A stretch of 61,397 nucleotides of DNA from NCBI GenBank assembly GCA_905195085.1, contig CAJJUK010000003.1, positions 1-61,397 of the forward strand, in the 5' to 3' direction. This DNA is from an uncultured Christensenella sp. (GTDB taxonomy: Bacteria; Bacillota; Clostridia; Christensenellales; UBA1242). Under the pieces are notes generated by a model. The model searched no databases. It was not told the origin of the DNA and saw only the letters and a program-made list of their open reading frames with translations. The position numbers and the translations under genes were made by a program. Positions 50,201 to 57,688 of the stretch are shown piece after piece (within the stretch, counting starts at the first letter, position 1; each line of letters begins with the position of its first letter).

Positions 50201-50969
50201 GGGACAAGTTTTGGAAGTTCACTTGGGTCTTGTTGCTGGCTCTCTTGGTTGGAAGGTTGCAACTCCTGACTTTGATGGTGCTGATGCAGAAAAGATTCAA
50301 CAACTTTTGGTTGAGAACAACTTCCCTGCTGATGGCAAAGTTCAACTTTACGACGGCAGAACAGGGGAACCTTTTGAAAACAAAACCACTATTGGTATGA
50401 AATATATGCTTAAACTTAACCACATGGTTGACAGCAAGATTCACGCTCGTTCAATTGGACCATACTCTCTCATCACTCAACAACCACTCGGCGGTAAAGC
50501 ACTCTTTGGTGGCCAGAGATTTGGTGAAATGGAAGTTTGGGCTTTGGAAGCTTATGGTGCTTCTCACGTTCTTCAAGAAATGCTTACTGTTAAGTCCGAT
50601 GACGTTGTCGGAAGAGTTAAAACTTTTGAAGCTATTGTCAAAGGTCAACCTATTGCTGAACCTGGAATTCCAGAAAGCTTCAAAGTTTTGGTTAAGGAAT
50701 TGCAAGCTCTTGCACTTGATGTCAAGATTTTGACAGAAAATGATGAAGAGATTGAACTTCCAGAACTCTCTCAAGACGAACAAGACAAGGTTGGACTTGA
50801 CGCAGATGTTGAGAAAGATTTGAAGAATGTCACAATTGACATTGATGATATGATTTCTGACACTGACGAAAAGACAGAAGTTCAAAAAGAAATTGAAGAA
50901 GAAACAGCAATGCCTTCAAGTCTTGAAGATATTGATCTCTTCGATGATTTTGGAGATTTTGACGAATAG
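47265..50969 (+). CDS. rpoB: RNA polymerase subunit beta
   Basis: RpoB (1,234 aa) with normal domain order: N-terminal protrusion and lobe, rifampicin pocket (about 481-510), the GRICPIETPEGQAIGLVN segment, the active-site regions KMSGRYGNKG and GGKALFGGQRFGEMEVWALEAYGA, and an acidic C-terminal extension of about 80 residues after the core. In the rifampicin pocket the residue equivalent to E. coli His526 is Gln501; Phe514, Asn518 and Leu533 equivalents are Leu, Val and Val. The ATG follows GAGGAG. rpoC follows after 95 bases. rplJ/rplL, usual upstream neighbours, are absent here. Codons are enriched for AAC/TTC, as expected for a highly expressed gene. Confidence 0.98.
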   Translation: MSDIMKKQKFGKTERYTFAQLKDYIDIPPLLEIQRNSYKDFIENGIKEVLDEFSPVVDYSGKAKLYFLDVVMDKEPKYSKKECKRRSATYSIPLNVKTRFVVEETGQAVEDVVFLGDIPYMTEDCSFIFNGVERVVVNQIIKSPNYYLLRDKTRDNTTLHGQIIPKRGMYIEFEQGANEVLKVVLDRKHKITLGLFLKCFGYTADEISKLFGGHRLIKNVLEKETQNTQEEALLEFARKTRPADVPSAETTRSYLNLWFFSEQWYNLSRVGRYNLNKKFSIERRVLGHILAEDVISPDGEIIAKAGQEATPEIAHKIKASGVNEVWIQLPDKKYLMRGNNRVKLSDVFPCDEKSLGILEEVYYPVLAEILKENKTKEKRMQAIKEHAKDLMITTLTMDDILAAISMYLDVLEDIAKTDKIEHLSNKRIATVGELFYDHFRSGVTKLVANIRETLQGKELSEVTPRQIVNPKAINRALRDFVASSQLSQLMDQVNPLSGITQKRRVSAVGPGGIKKERADAEVRDIHYTNYGRICPIETPEGQAIGLVNTLTSYAKVNEYGFLETPYRRVDKETGKVSDKCEYFMADIEDTAYIAQATEPLDEEGRFINKRVVCRHKDYAIEVPARQVDFVDASPRQFISVATSLIPFVNSNEANRALMGANMQRQAVPLLRPEAPIVGTGMEAIVAHDCGYTQLAREDGEVVYVSADEVRVKNVKGDIDIYNLIKFDKTNDETCFNQKPCVVKGEKVKKGEVIIDGYSTDNGELALGKNVLVGYMNWEGYNYEDAILINERLVKEDVFTSICLKVEELKCRTTKLGDEQITRDIPNLGEDALKNLDENGIIRIGAEVRAGDILVGKVTPKGETELSPEERLLRAIFGEKAREVRDTSLRVQHGKGGVVVDVQVFSRKNKDELEPGVNELVKVFIAQKRKLSVGDKMSGRYGNKGCISIVMPEADMPFMANGRPLDIVLNPLGVPSRMNLGQVLEVHLGLVAGSLGWKVATPDFDGADAEKIQQLLVENNFPADGKVQLYDGRTGEPFENKTTIGMKYMLKLNHMVDSKIHARSIGPYSLITQQPLGGKALFGGQRFGEMEVWALEAYGASHVLQEMLTVKSDDVVGRVKTFEAIVKGQPIAEPGIPESFKVLVKELQALALDVKILTENDEEIELPELSQDEQDKVGLDADVEKDLKNVTIDIDDMISDTDEKTEVQKEIEEETAMPSSLEDIDLFDDFGDFDE

Positions 50970-51064
50970 TTCTGGGGAACCAAACTTTATGAGTTTTTGA
51001 ATGTGAAAACATTTGAAAAATAAGTGAGCATATGTTCACATGAAAAAATTAAGGGGAATTTGAT
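50970..51064 (+). promoter_or_regulatory. rpoB-rpoC spacer with inverted repeat
   Basis: ATGTGAA (51,001-51,007) pairs with TTCACAT (51,035-51,041). No T run follows, so it is not a terminator; it may be an RNA-stability or processing element. AAGGGGA before 51,065 is the rpoC ribosome site. Confidence 0.35.
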
Positions 51065-54000
51065 ATGTTTGAACTTAATAACTTTGAAAAAATTAAAATA
51101 GGAATTGCTTCACCTGAAAAAATCAGAGAATGGTCTCATGGCGAAGTAACAAAACCTGAAACTATCAATTACAGAACTCAGAAACCTGAAAAGGACGGTC
51201 TTTTCTGCGAAAAGATTTTTGGACCTAAGAAGGACTGGGAGTGTCACTGCGGTAAATATAAGAGAATTCGTTACCGTGGCGTTGTCTGTGACAAATGTGG
51301 GGTTGAAGTTACAAGATCAAAAGTTCGTCGTGAAAGAATGGGACACATTGAACTTGCTGCTCCTTGCACTCATCTTTGGTATTTCAGATCTATTCCTTCA
51401 AGAATTGGAACTCTCCTTGACTTGACTCCAAAAACTTTGGAACAAGTAGTTTATTATATCAACTACATCGTTACAGACCCTAAAAACACAGATTTGGAAT
51501 ATAAACAAATCTTGAATGATAAGGAATATCGTGACGCTATTGAAAAATATGGCTATGGCAGTTTTGATGCTGGTATGGGCGCTGAGGCAATCAAGAAATT
51601 ACTTGGCGACATTGACCTTGAAAAAGAAAGTGCTGCTTTGAAAGAAGAAATCAAAACATCAAAAGGACAAAGAAAGGTTAAGGCTGCAAAGAAACTTGAT
51701 GTTGTTGAATCTTTCAGAAAGAGTGGAAACAATCCAACTTGGATGGTTCTTGATGTTATTCCTGTTCTTCCACCAGATTTGCGTCCTATGGTTCCATTGG
51801 ACGGTGGTAGATACGCAACAAGTGACTTGAACGATTTGTATCGTCGTGTTATCAACAGAAATAACCGTTTGAAAAAGTTGATGGAACTTGGAGCTCCTGA
51901 TGTCATCATCAGAAATGAAAAGAGAATGCTTCAAGAAGCCGTTGACAACTTGATTGACAATGGTAAACGTGGAAAACCTGTTCAAGGCAGTAAGCAAAGA
52001 GATTTAAAATCACTTACTGCTATGCTCGGCGGTAAACAAGGTAGATTCAGACAAAACCTTCTTGGTAAGCGTGTTGACTATTCTGGTCGTTCAGTTATCG
52101 TTGTTGGTCCTGAACTTAAGATGTATCAATGCGGTCTTCCAAAAGAAATGGCTCTTGAACTTTTCAAACCTTTCATCATCAACAGACTTATTGATATGAA
52201 TCAATCAAACAACATCAAGAGTGCTAAACGTATGATTGAAAGAGAAAAGCCTATTGTTTGGGACGTTTTGGCTGATGTTATCAAAGATCACCCAGTTCTT
52301 TTGAACCGTGCCCCAACTCTTCACAGACTTTCAGTTCAAGCATTTGAACCAGTTCTCGTTGAAGGAAAGGCAATTAAACTTCACCCATCTGTGTGTGCCG
52401 CATTCAACGCTGACTTCGATGGTGACCAAATGCCTGTTCACATTCCTCTTTCTATCGATGCAAGAACAGAAGCAAGAACTTTGATGCTCGCTTCCAACAA
52501 CATTTTGAAACTTGCTGATGGTGAACCTATCGTTACTCCTGCTCAGGACGTTGTTCTTGGTTGTTATTACTTGACTTTGGTTAAGCCAGGTGCAAAGGGA
52601 GAGGGGTCTATCTTCGCTTCTAAGAACGAAGTTATCTATGCATACCAAACAAAGAATTTGGATTTGCAAGCAGAAATCACTGTCAGACTTTCAAAAGAGG
52701 TTGACGGAAAGACATATACAAAGAGAGTTACAACTACTGTTGGTAGAATTTTGTTCAACAACATCATTCCACAAAACTTGGGATATGTTGACAGAAGCAA
52801 TCCAGAAAATGTTTGCGATCTTGAAATCAACAAACCTGTTAAGAAGAAAGATTTGGGCAAACTTGTTGCTGATTGTTATGACAAATTTGGAACAACAGAA
52901 TGTTCTAAACTTGTTGATAGACTTAAAGATATTGGTTATAAATATTCAACTTTGGCTTCTATCTCTGTTAATATTTATGACATTCAAGAACCAAAAGAAA
53001 AAGCTGAAATCTTGAAAGAAGCTGAAGCAAAAGTTCTTGAAAATGAAAAATTGCTTCGTCGTGGTCTTATCACTCTTGACGAAAAGATCAATGAAAACGT
53101 TGCAATTTGGAACGAAGCTGTTAACGAAGTTCAAAATGCTGTTGTTAAAGACATGGATACATTCAATCCATTCAACTTGATGGTTGGTTCTGGTGCTCGT
53201 GGTAACGCCGTTCAGTTGAACCAAGACTGCGGTATGATTGGTATTAAAGCCACAGCTTCCGGTGTTAAGAACGACACACCTATCAAATCTTCATTCAAAC
53301 AAGGTTTGACACCAATTGAATACTTCATCAACTCTCGTGGTTCGAGAAAAGGTTTGTCAGATACCGCTCTTAAAACAGCTGACTCTGGTTATTTGACAAG
53401 AAGACTTGTTGATATTGCTCAAGATGTTGTCATCACAACAGAAGACTGCTTTGCTGATGTTGGTGAAAAAGTTAAGGGTGTTATGGTTTCTGACCTTGTT
53501 AAAGACGGTTTTGTTCAAGAAACTTTGGAAGAAAGAATCTATGGAAGAGTTGCAGTTGATGACATCGTTGACCCTAAGACTAAGGAAGTTATCGTTCCTG
53601 CAAACACTATGATTTCCAAAGAACAAGCTGCAAGAGTGACAAAGGCTGGAATCAAAGAAGTTCAAATTCGTTCTCTTATCACTTGCCGTTGCAAACATGG
53701 CGTTTGTGCAAAATGTTACGGAAGAAACCTTGCTGGCAAGGATATGGTTACATTGGGTGAAGCAGTTGGTATTATTGCTGCTCAATCAATCGGTGAACCT
53801 GGTACACAGCTTACTATGAGAACATTCCACACCGGTGGTGCTGCGGTTGCTGCCGATATTACTCAAGGTCTTCCTAGAGTTGAAGAAATCTTTGAAGCAA
53901 GAAGACCTAAGGGTGAATGTTTGCTTTCAGAAGTTTCTGGAAAAGTTCACATCAAAGAAGATGCTAAGAACTATTTGATCACAATTGTGACAGGCGAAGG

Positions 54001-54598
54001 CGACATTGATTATGAAGTTAGAAAACCTGCTGTTCTCAAAGTTAAGAATGGTGAAACTGTTGAACCAGGAACTCAACTTACTGCAGGTGCAATCAACCCA
54101 ACAGATTTGCTTGTGACAAAAGGTCTTAAAGGACTTCAACAATATTTGCTTTCTGAAGTTATCTCTGTTTATCGTGGTCAAGATGTTAAGGTTAATGACA
54201 AACACATCGAAATCATCATCAGACAAATGCTTAAGAAAGTTAAGATTGAAGATTCTGGAGACACAAACCTTCTTTCTGGTGAAATTGTTGACATTTCTCG
54301 TTGTGACGAAGAAAATGAAAGAGTTTTGAAAGCTGGTGGAAAACCTGCTATTGCCAGAAGAATTCTTTTGGGTATCACAAAAGCTTCTCTTTCTACTGAA
54401 TCATTCCTTTCTGCTTCATCATTCCAGGAAACATCAAGAGTTTTGACTGATGCTGCAATCAAAGGCAAGGTTGACAATCTTATGGGTATCAAGGAAAATG
54501 TTATCATTGGAAAACTTATTCCTGCTGGTACTGGACTTAAGAAATATAGAACAGTTGTTCCTGTTAAAGTTGAAACAGAAGAAACAAATGTTGGTTAA
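51065..54598 (+). CDS. rpoC: RNA polymerase subunit beta prime
   Basis: RpoC (1,177 aa, a compact Firmicutes-type length without large lineage insertions). The N-terminal zinc ribbon uses Cys60, Cys62, Cys75 and Cys78; the catalytic magnesium loop NADFDGD is at residues 448-454; the second zinc site (C-R-C-...-C-A-K-C) lies near residue 878. The bridge-helix/trigger-loop stretch with SRGSRKGLSDTALKTADSGYLTRRL is intact. Translation starts 6-7 bases after AAGGGGA. The gene is transcribed with rpoB and ends at a clear terminator. Confidence 0.98.
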   Translation: MFELNNFEKIKIGIASPEKIREWSHGEVTKPETINYRTQKPEKDGLFCEKIFGPKKDWECHCGKYKRIRYRGVVCDKCGVEVTRSKVRRERMGHIELAAPCTHLWYFRSIPSRIGTLLDLTPKTLEQVVYYINYIVTDPKNTDLEYKQILNDKEYRDAIEKYGYGSFDAGMGAEAIKKLLGDIDLEKESAALKEEIKTSKGQRKVKAAKKLDVVESFRKSGNNPTWMVLDVIPVLPPDLRPMVPLDGGRYATSDLNDLYRRVINRNNRLKKLMELGAPDVIIRNEKRMLQEAVDNLIDNGKRGKPVQGSKQRDLKSLTAMLGGKQGRFRQNLLGKRVDYSGRSVIVVGPELKMYQCGLPKEMALELFKPFIINRLIDMNQSNNIKSAKRMIEREKPIVWDVLADVIKDHPVLLNRAPTLHRLSVQAFEPVLVEGKAIKLHPSVCAAFNADFDGDQMPVHIPLSIDARTEARTLMLASNNILKLADGEPIVTPAQDVVLGCYYLTLVKPGAKGEGSIFASKNEVIYAYQTKNLDLQAEITVRLSKEVDGKTYTKRVTTTVGRILFNNIIPQNLGYVDRSNPENVCDLEINKPVKKKDLGKLVADCYDKFGTTECSKLVDRLKDIGYKYSTLASISVNIYDIQEPKEKAEILKEAEAKVLENEKLLRRGLITLDEKINENVAIWNEAVNEVQNAVVKDMDTFNPFNLMVGSGARGNAVQLNQDCGMIGIKATASGVKNDTPIKSSFKQGLTPIEYFINSRGSRKGLSDTALKTADSGYLTRRLVDIAQDVVITTEDCFADVGEKVKGVMVSDLVKDGFVQETLEERIYGRVAVDDIVDPKTKEVIVPANTMISKEQAARVTKAGIKEVQIRSLITCRCKHGVCAKCYGRNLAGKDMVTLGEAVGIIAAQSIGEPGTQLTMRTFHTGGAAVAADITQGLPRVEEIFEARRPKGECLLSEVSGKVHIKEDAKNYLITIVTGEGDIDYEVRKPAVLKVKNGETVEPGTQLTAGAINPTDLLVTKGLKGLQQYLLSEVISVYRGQDVKVNDKHIEIIIRQMLKKVKIEDSGDTNLLSGEIVDISRCDEENERVLKAGGKPAIARRILLGITKASLSTESFLSASSFQETSRVLTDAAIKGKVDNLMGIKENVIIGKLIPAGTGLKKYRTVVPVKVETEETNVG

Positions 54599-54607
54599 TA
54601 TTAAAAG

Positions 54608-54634
54608 GGCTTCCAATTTGGAAGTCTTTTTTTT
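54608..54634 (+). terminator. Terminator of the rpoBC operon
   Basis: GGCTTCC pairs with GGAAGTC (7 bp, one G-T) around AATTT, followed by T8. Confidence 0.9.
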
Positions 54635-54687
54635 GTTTAAAGATAAAAAATTTTCTTAAAATAAACAAAAAACTTTATTTTTGCATA

Positions 54688-54716
54688 TTGAATTCGCATT
54701 TTTTTCGTGATATAAT
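54688..54716 (+). promoter_or_regulatory. Promoter of the unknown 332-aa gene
   Basis: TTGAAT, a 17-base spacer and perfect TATAAT, with an AAGGGGA ribosome site downstream. Confidence 0.75.
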
Positions 54717-54739
54717 CAACTTAATTAAGGGGATATGCT

Positions 54740-55738
54740 ATGGAAGAAAAAAAGTTTGAGTTTAAGGGTGTTGATTATGACAAAAAAGAAAACGAAGAAT
54801 TGCTTTATGAATTTTTGAAACTGTATTCTTATTATATTTCTGATCGTTCATATGTTTATAAGACCACCAGAAAGGCGATGAAGGAAAAATTCGACAAAAT
54901 TAAGGATAATGTTGTCGATTTGGCCAAAAGAGGTTCTTTGAAAGCTTTGTCATTTTATCTCAATCAAGAGGAAAAAATTGATTGGGACGAGGAACTTGTG
55001 GAAATCGCAAAAAAAATAGAGAGCAGAGAAGGACTTAAATCTCCTGAAGAATGGGAGGTTGTTGCTGGACTTCATGTTTATGATAGGGTTTACATCATTA
55101 TTGATGATGAAGTTGACACAATCAAAAAACTTAATAGTGCGATGGCATATGAATGGGTGCGTTTCAACGAACTTGAAAATGAATATGACCATGGCAGATA
55201 TTATGACAGTATGAAAGATTATTATCAATTACACAGATACTCCAGAGAGGAATTCCAAGATTTGGTTGGTGCAAGTCGAAGAAAATGTAATTGGCTTTAT
55301 CAATGTTTGAAAACAGGCACATATGCTGATGCAATCAAACATGCTCAATTAGGTTTTTATGGTCGATATATGAAAGACAGAGATGTCAAGGCGTTGTGGC
55401 AATTTTTGGAACTTAAAAAATCTCCTTATGATTTCTATTTTGAAACCGATGAATTGAAGAAATTGACAGGGGAAAATTATTATTTAGGTGATTATCACTT
55501 CTTTGCCATTCTGAAAAAGGAAGCTCGCAAAAAGTTTTTTGATAAAGTTTTACACAAAAATAAAAATGGAGAAAGTATTGTGGACGGTTTTGCTTTTGCT
55601 CGTTCCATGAACTTGCTTGGAGAATCAAGTGGATTTGTGGGTGTTGGAAAGTATGACAAGAAAATCGACCAGGGATATGTGGAAATTGCAGAAAGAGAAA
55701 AAACTTATGGTGGAAGAGAAGTAATTTTGGGAAATTAA
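54740..55738 (+). CDS. Unknown soluble charged protein
   Basis: A 332-residue protein that I do not recognise. It is rich in Lys, Glu, Asp and Tyr, predicted mostly helical, without signal peptide or membrane segment. The first ~100 residues hold repeated amphipathic helices (LYEFLKLYSYYI, KALSFYLNQEEK), and the middle has an aromatic region (EYDHGRYYDSMKDYYQLHRYS) reminiscent of TPR/Sel1-like helical repeats, though no clean repeat register is visible. The promoter is its own, the ribosome site is AAGGGGA, and the aspS leader promoter begins ten bases after its stop, with no terminator seen between. Confidence 0.6.
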   Translation: MEEKKFEFKGVDYDKKENEELLYEFLKLYSYYISDRSYVYKTTRKAMKEKFDKIKDNVVDLAKRGSLKALSFYLNQEEKIDWDEELVEIAKKIESREGLKSPEEWEVVAGLHVYDRVYIIIDDEVDTIKKLNSAMAYEWVRFNELENEYDHGRYYDSMKDYYQLHRYSREEFQDLVGASRRKCNWLYQCLKTGTYADAIKHAQLGFYGRYMKDRDVKALWQFLELKKSPYDFYFETDELKKLTGENYYLGDYHFFAILKKEARKKFFDKVLHKNKNGESIVDGFAFARSMNLLGESSGFVGVGKYDKKIDQGYVEIAEREKTYGGREVILGN

Positions 55739-55747
55739 AAATTTTTA

Positions 55748-55776
55748 TTGACAAATGCAATTTTTTCTATTAAAAT
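55748..55776 (+). promoter_or_regulatory. Promoter of the aspS-gatCAB leader
   Basis: TTGACA, a 17-base spacer and TAAAAT. The predicted start near 55,783 is just upstream of the AAAGGAG ribosome site of the Asn-rich leader ORF. Confidence 0.85.
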
Positions 55777-55804
55777 GATAATATAATTTTTAAAGGAGCA
55801 GATT

Positions 55805-55891
55805 ATGTTTAGTTTTGTTACTGTTAACAACAATAATAATAACAATAATAACACATTAAACTTAATGGGTTCCTTTTGCGTTGTTGATTAA
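55805..55891 (+). CDS. Asn-rich leader peptide (28 aa) controlling aspS-gatCAB
   Basis: ATG at 55,805 follows AAAGGAG (55,792-55,798) by six bases. The 28-residue product begins MFSFVTV, continues with nine consecutive Asn residues (8-16, codons AAC/AAT at 55,826-55,852), then a tenth Asn at 19, and stops at TAA 55,889-55,891. A terminator starts 25 bases after the stop. This is the classic layout of a ribosome-mediated attenuation leader in which scarcity of one charged tRNA, here Asn-tRNA(Asn), stalls the ribosome and changes downstream folding. The genes behind it make that aminoacyl-tRNA. Translation and stalling are inferred; the ORF, ribosome site, promoter and terminator are read directly. 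Confidence 0.8.
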   Translation: MFSFVTVNNNNNNNNNTLNLMGSFCVVD

Positions 55892-55893
55892 CA
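55821..55893 (+). promoter_or_regulatory. Leader RNA pairing 1:2 of the Asn attenuator
   Basis: CTGTTAACAACAA at 55,821-55,833, covering the first Asn codons, is complementary to TTGTTG-A-TTAACAG at 55,880-55,893 around the leader stop codon: 13 pairs with one bulged A. A ribosome on the Asn codons would break this pairing. A second partial complement, GGTTC-x-TTTT (55,868-55,877) with GGAGAGAACC (55,924-55,933), would disrupt the terminator and could be the antiterminator. Confidence 0.6.
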
Positions 55894-55916
55894 GTTGACA
55901 GAAAAAAGTTGATTGG

Positions 55917-55946
55917 CGGAGTAGGAGAGAACCTACTCCGTTTTTT
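55917..55946 (+). terminator. Attenuator terminator upstream of aspS
   Basis: CGGAGTAGG pairs perfectly with CCTACTCCG (9 bp) around AGAGAA, followed by T6. It sits between the Asn leader ORF and aspS, so read-through is needed for aspS-gatCAB expression from the leader promoter. Confidence 0.92.
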
Positions 55947-55978
55947 GTTATAATTTTTGTCTTTAAAGGAGAAATGTC

Positions 55979-56035
55979 ATGAAATTTTCGAGATATAAAA
56001 TTAACGCCCTGTTGGGCGAGATGAGTTTGATTTAG
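55979..56035 (+). CDS. Second mini-ORF (18 codons) between attenuator and aspS
   Basis: AAAGGAG (55,965-55,971) precedes ATG at 55,979 by seven bases; the product is MKFSRYKINALLGEMSLI. A start-stop ATG-TCA-TGA at 55,974 overlaps its start codon. A 5-bp CGCCC/GGGCG hairpin with a TGTT loop (56,005-56,018) lies inside it. It may be a second control element or the remains of a gene; no match is recognised. Confidence 0.4.
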   Translation: MKFSRYKINALLGEMSLI

Positions 56036-56104
56036 AAATTTATAAAAAACAATATAATCATTTTAAATATTTATGAAAATTTGATAAAATAAAAAGGAGT
56101 TAAT

Positions 56105-57403
56105 ATGAAAACTGAAATTAAAGATATTGAAGTCGGTGTTGAATGTGAAATATCTGGTTGGATTGAAAAATTCAGAGAACAAAAAACCATGTTATTTCTT
56201 GTCCTGAGAGATAGAAGTGGGCAAATTCAAGTCACCATTGAAAAGGCTAAAATGCCGGAACTCTCCAAAACTTTGGCTGGTCTTATGAGAGACAGCGTTA
56301 TCAGAGTTAGGGGAACTGCTGTGAAAGCAGATTTTGTTAAACTTGGCGGAATTGAATTTTTGCCAAAAGAGGTCACGGTCGAAAGTGTTGCTCAAAACAT
56401 GCCTATCGACAGTGAAAGCGCTCCAGAATTGAAGCTGGATTATCGCTGGATTGACCTTCGTGATGAGAAAAAAAGATTGGTGTTTGAAATCAGAACATTT
56501 GTTGAACATGTGATGAGAGAATATTTTGTTGAACATGGTTTCATTGAAATTCACACACCAAAAATTTCCTCTCAATGTAGTGAGGGTGGTGCGGAAGTTT
56601 TTGCAGTTGATTATTATGGACAAAAAGCATATCTCACACAAAGTCCACAATTCTACAAGCAAATGGCAATTGCATCTGGTTTTGAAAAAGTTTTTGAAAT
56701 TGGACCTTATTATCGTGCAGAGAAATCTTATACTGCTCGTCACACCGCTGAAAGCACTTGCGTCGATTTTGAAATTGCTGATGTCAAATCTCATCATGAA
56801 ATTATGGATTTTGAAGAAGATTGGATTTTGTATGTTTTGCAAAGAGTCAAGGACAAATATGGCAGTTTGATTAAATCTGTTTTTGACACGGAAATCAAGC
56901 TTCCTACTGACAGAATTCCAAGAATCAAACTTTGTGATGTATTCAAAATTTTTAAAGAAGTTTATGGAATTGATGTACCTGAAGCAAAACAACTTGACCT
57001 TGATCCTGAGGCTGAAAAGTTGATATGTGAATATGCAAGAGATTATCTTGGAAGCGAACTTGTTTTCATCACAGACTATCCTGCAGAGGCTCGCGCATTC
57101 TATTCAAAAAGATATGACGATGACTCATTGGATTGTATGTCCTTGGATCTTCTCTATCGTGGTTGGGAAATGAACAGTGGAGCAGTCAGAGAACATAGAT
57201 ATGAAGTTTTGAAAAAGCAAATTGCAGAAAAAGGCATTGATCCTGACAAAATGGCTGGGTATTTGGAATTCTTTAAATATGGTTGTCCTCCTCATGGTGG
57301 AATTGGTCTTGGAATTGACAGATTTATTGCCAGACTTCTTGATTTGCCAAGCATTAAAGATTCTATTTTTGTATTCCGTGGACCAAGCCGATTGGTTCCT
57401 TAA
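56105..57403 (+). CDS. aspS: Aspartyl-tRNA synthetase, short archaeal-type, probably non-discriminating
   Basis: AspRS charges tRNA with aspartate in two ATP-dependent steps. At 432 residues it lacks the ~150-residue GAD insertion of ordinary bacterial AspRS, and it resembles the archaeal/eukaryal class: an N-terminal OB fold (residues about 10-100, with F-L-V-L-R-D-R-S-G), then a class II core with motif 2 (YYRAEKS, about 203) and motif 3 (GIGLGIDRFIARLL, about 398-411). Placement immediately before gatCAB suggests it also mischarges tRNA(Asn) with Asp for amidation. The residue two after G18-W19 is Glu, not the Trp associated with discriminating archaeal enzymes; that is supportive only. 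The ATG follows AAAGGAG. Control by the Asn leader attenuator is inferred from position. Confidence 0.9.
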   Translation: MKTEIKDIEVGVECEISGWIEKFREQKTMLFLVLRDRSGQIQVTIEKAKMPELSKTLAGLMRDSVIRVRGTAVKADFVKLGGIEFLPKEVTVESVAQNMPIDSESAPELKLDYRWIDLRDEKKRLVFEIRTFVEHVMREYFVEHGFIEIHTPKISSQCSEGGAEVFAVDYYGQKAYLTQSPQFYKQMAIASGFEKVFEIGPYYRAEKSYTARHTAESTCVDFEIADVKSHHEIMDFEEDWILYVLQRVKDKYGSLIKSVFDTEIKLPTDRIPRIKLCDVFKIFKEVYGIDVPEAKQLDLDPEAEKLICEYARDYLGSELVFITDYPAEARAFYSKRYDDDSLDCMSLDLLYRGWEMNSGAVREHRYEVLKKQIAEKGIDPDKMAGYLEFFKYGCPPHGGIGLGIDRFIARLLDLPSIKDSIFVFRGPSRLVP

Positions 57404-57415
57404 AGGAGAAAAGGT

Positions 57416-57688
57416 ATGGAAAAAATTGAACATTTGGAATATTTAAGTAAACTTAAATTCTCTGATGAAGAGAAATCAAGTTTTGAAAAAGATTTTGACA
57501 GCATTGTCGCTTTTGTTGATGAAATTAAGCAATTGGAATTGCCTGACGATTTGGAAAAAGATAATCCAATTCCTTTGTCACAACTGAGAAGTGACGAGCC
57601 AAAAGACAGCATGAGTCAACAGGAGGTGCTTATGAATGCACCAAAACAAAAGGACGGATGTTATGTAACTCCGCTGGTGGTGGAATGA
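57416..57688 (+). CDS. gatC: Asp/Glu-tRNA amidotransferase subunit C
   Basis: GatC (90 aa) is the small belt subunit that stabilises the GatA-GatB interface. It has the usual N-terminal helix (IEHLEYLSKLKFSDEE), a central V-A-F-V-D-E-I-K-Q-L helix and the C-terminal LRSDEP...APKQKDGCYVTPLVVE pattern. The ATG is seven bases after AAAGGAG and 12 bases beyond the aspS stop. Its TGA overlaps the gatA start (ATGA), indicating translational coupling. Confidence 0.95.
   Translation: MEKIEHLEYLSKLKFSDEEKSSFEKDFDSIVAFVDEIKQLELPDDLEKDNPIPLSQLRSDEPKDSMSQQEVLMNAPKQKDGCYVTPLVVE

Noticed and set aside
55895..55954. A second promoter (TTGACA at 55,895 with TATAAT at 55,949)
   Set aside because: The spacing is about 48 bases, far from 17, and the terminator lies between; TATAAT alone after the T run is probably chance.
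55739..56104. T-box riboswitch before aspS
   Set aside because: No T-box consensus (AGGGUGG-type core) or specifier stem is visible; the leader instead has an Asn-rich ORF and a simple terminator.
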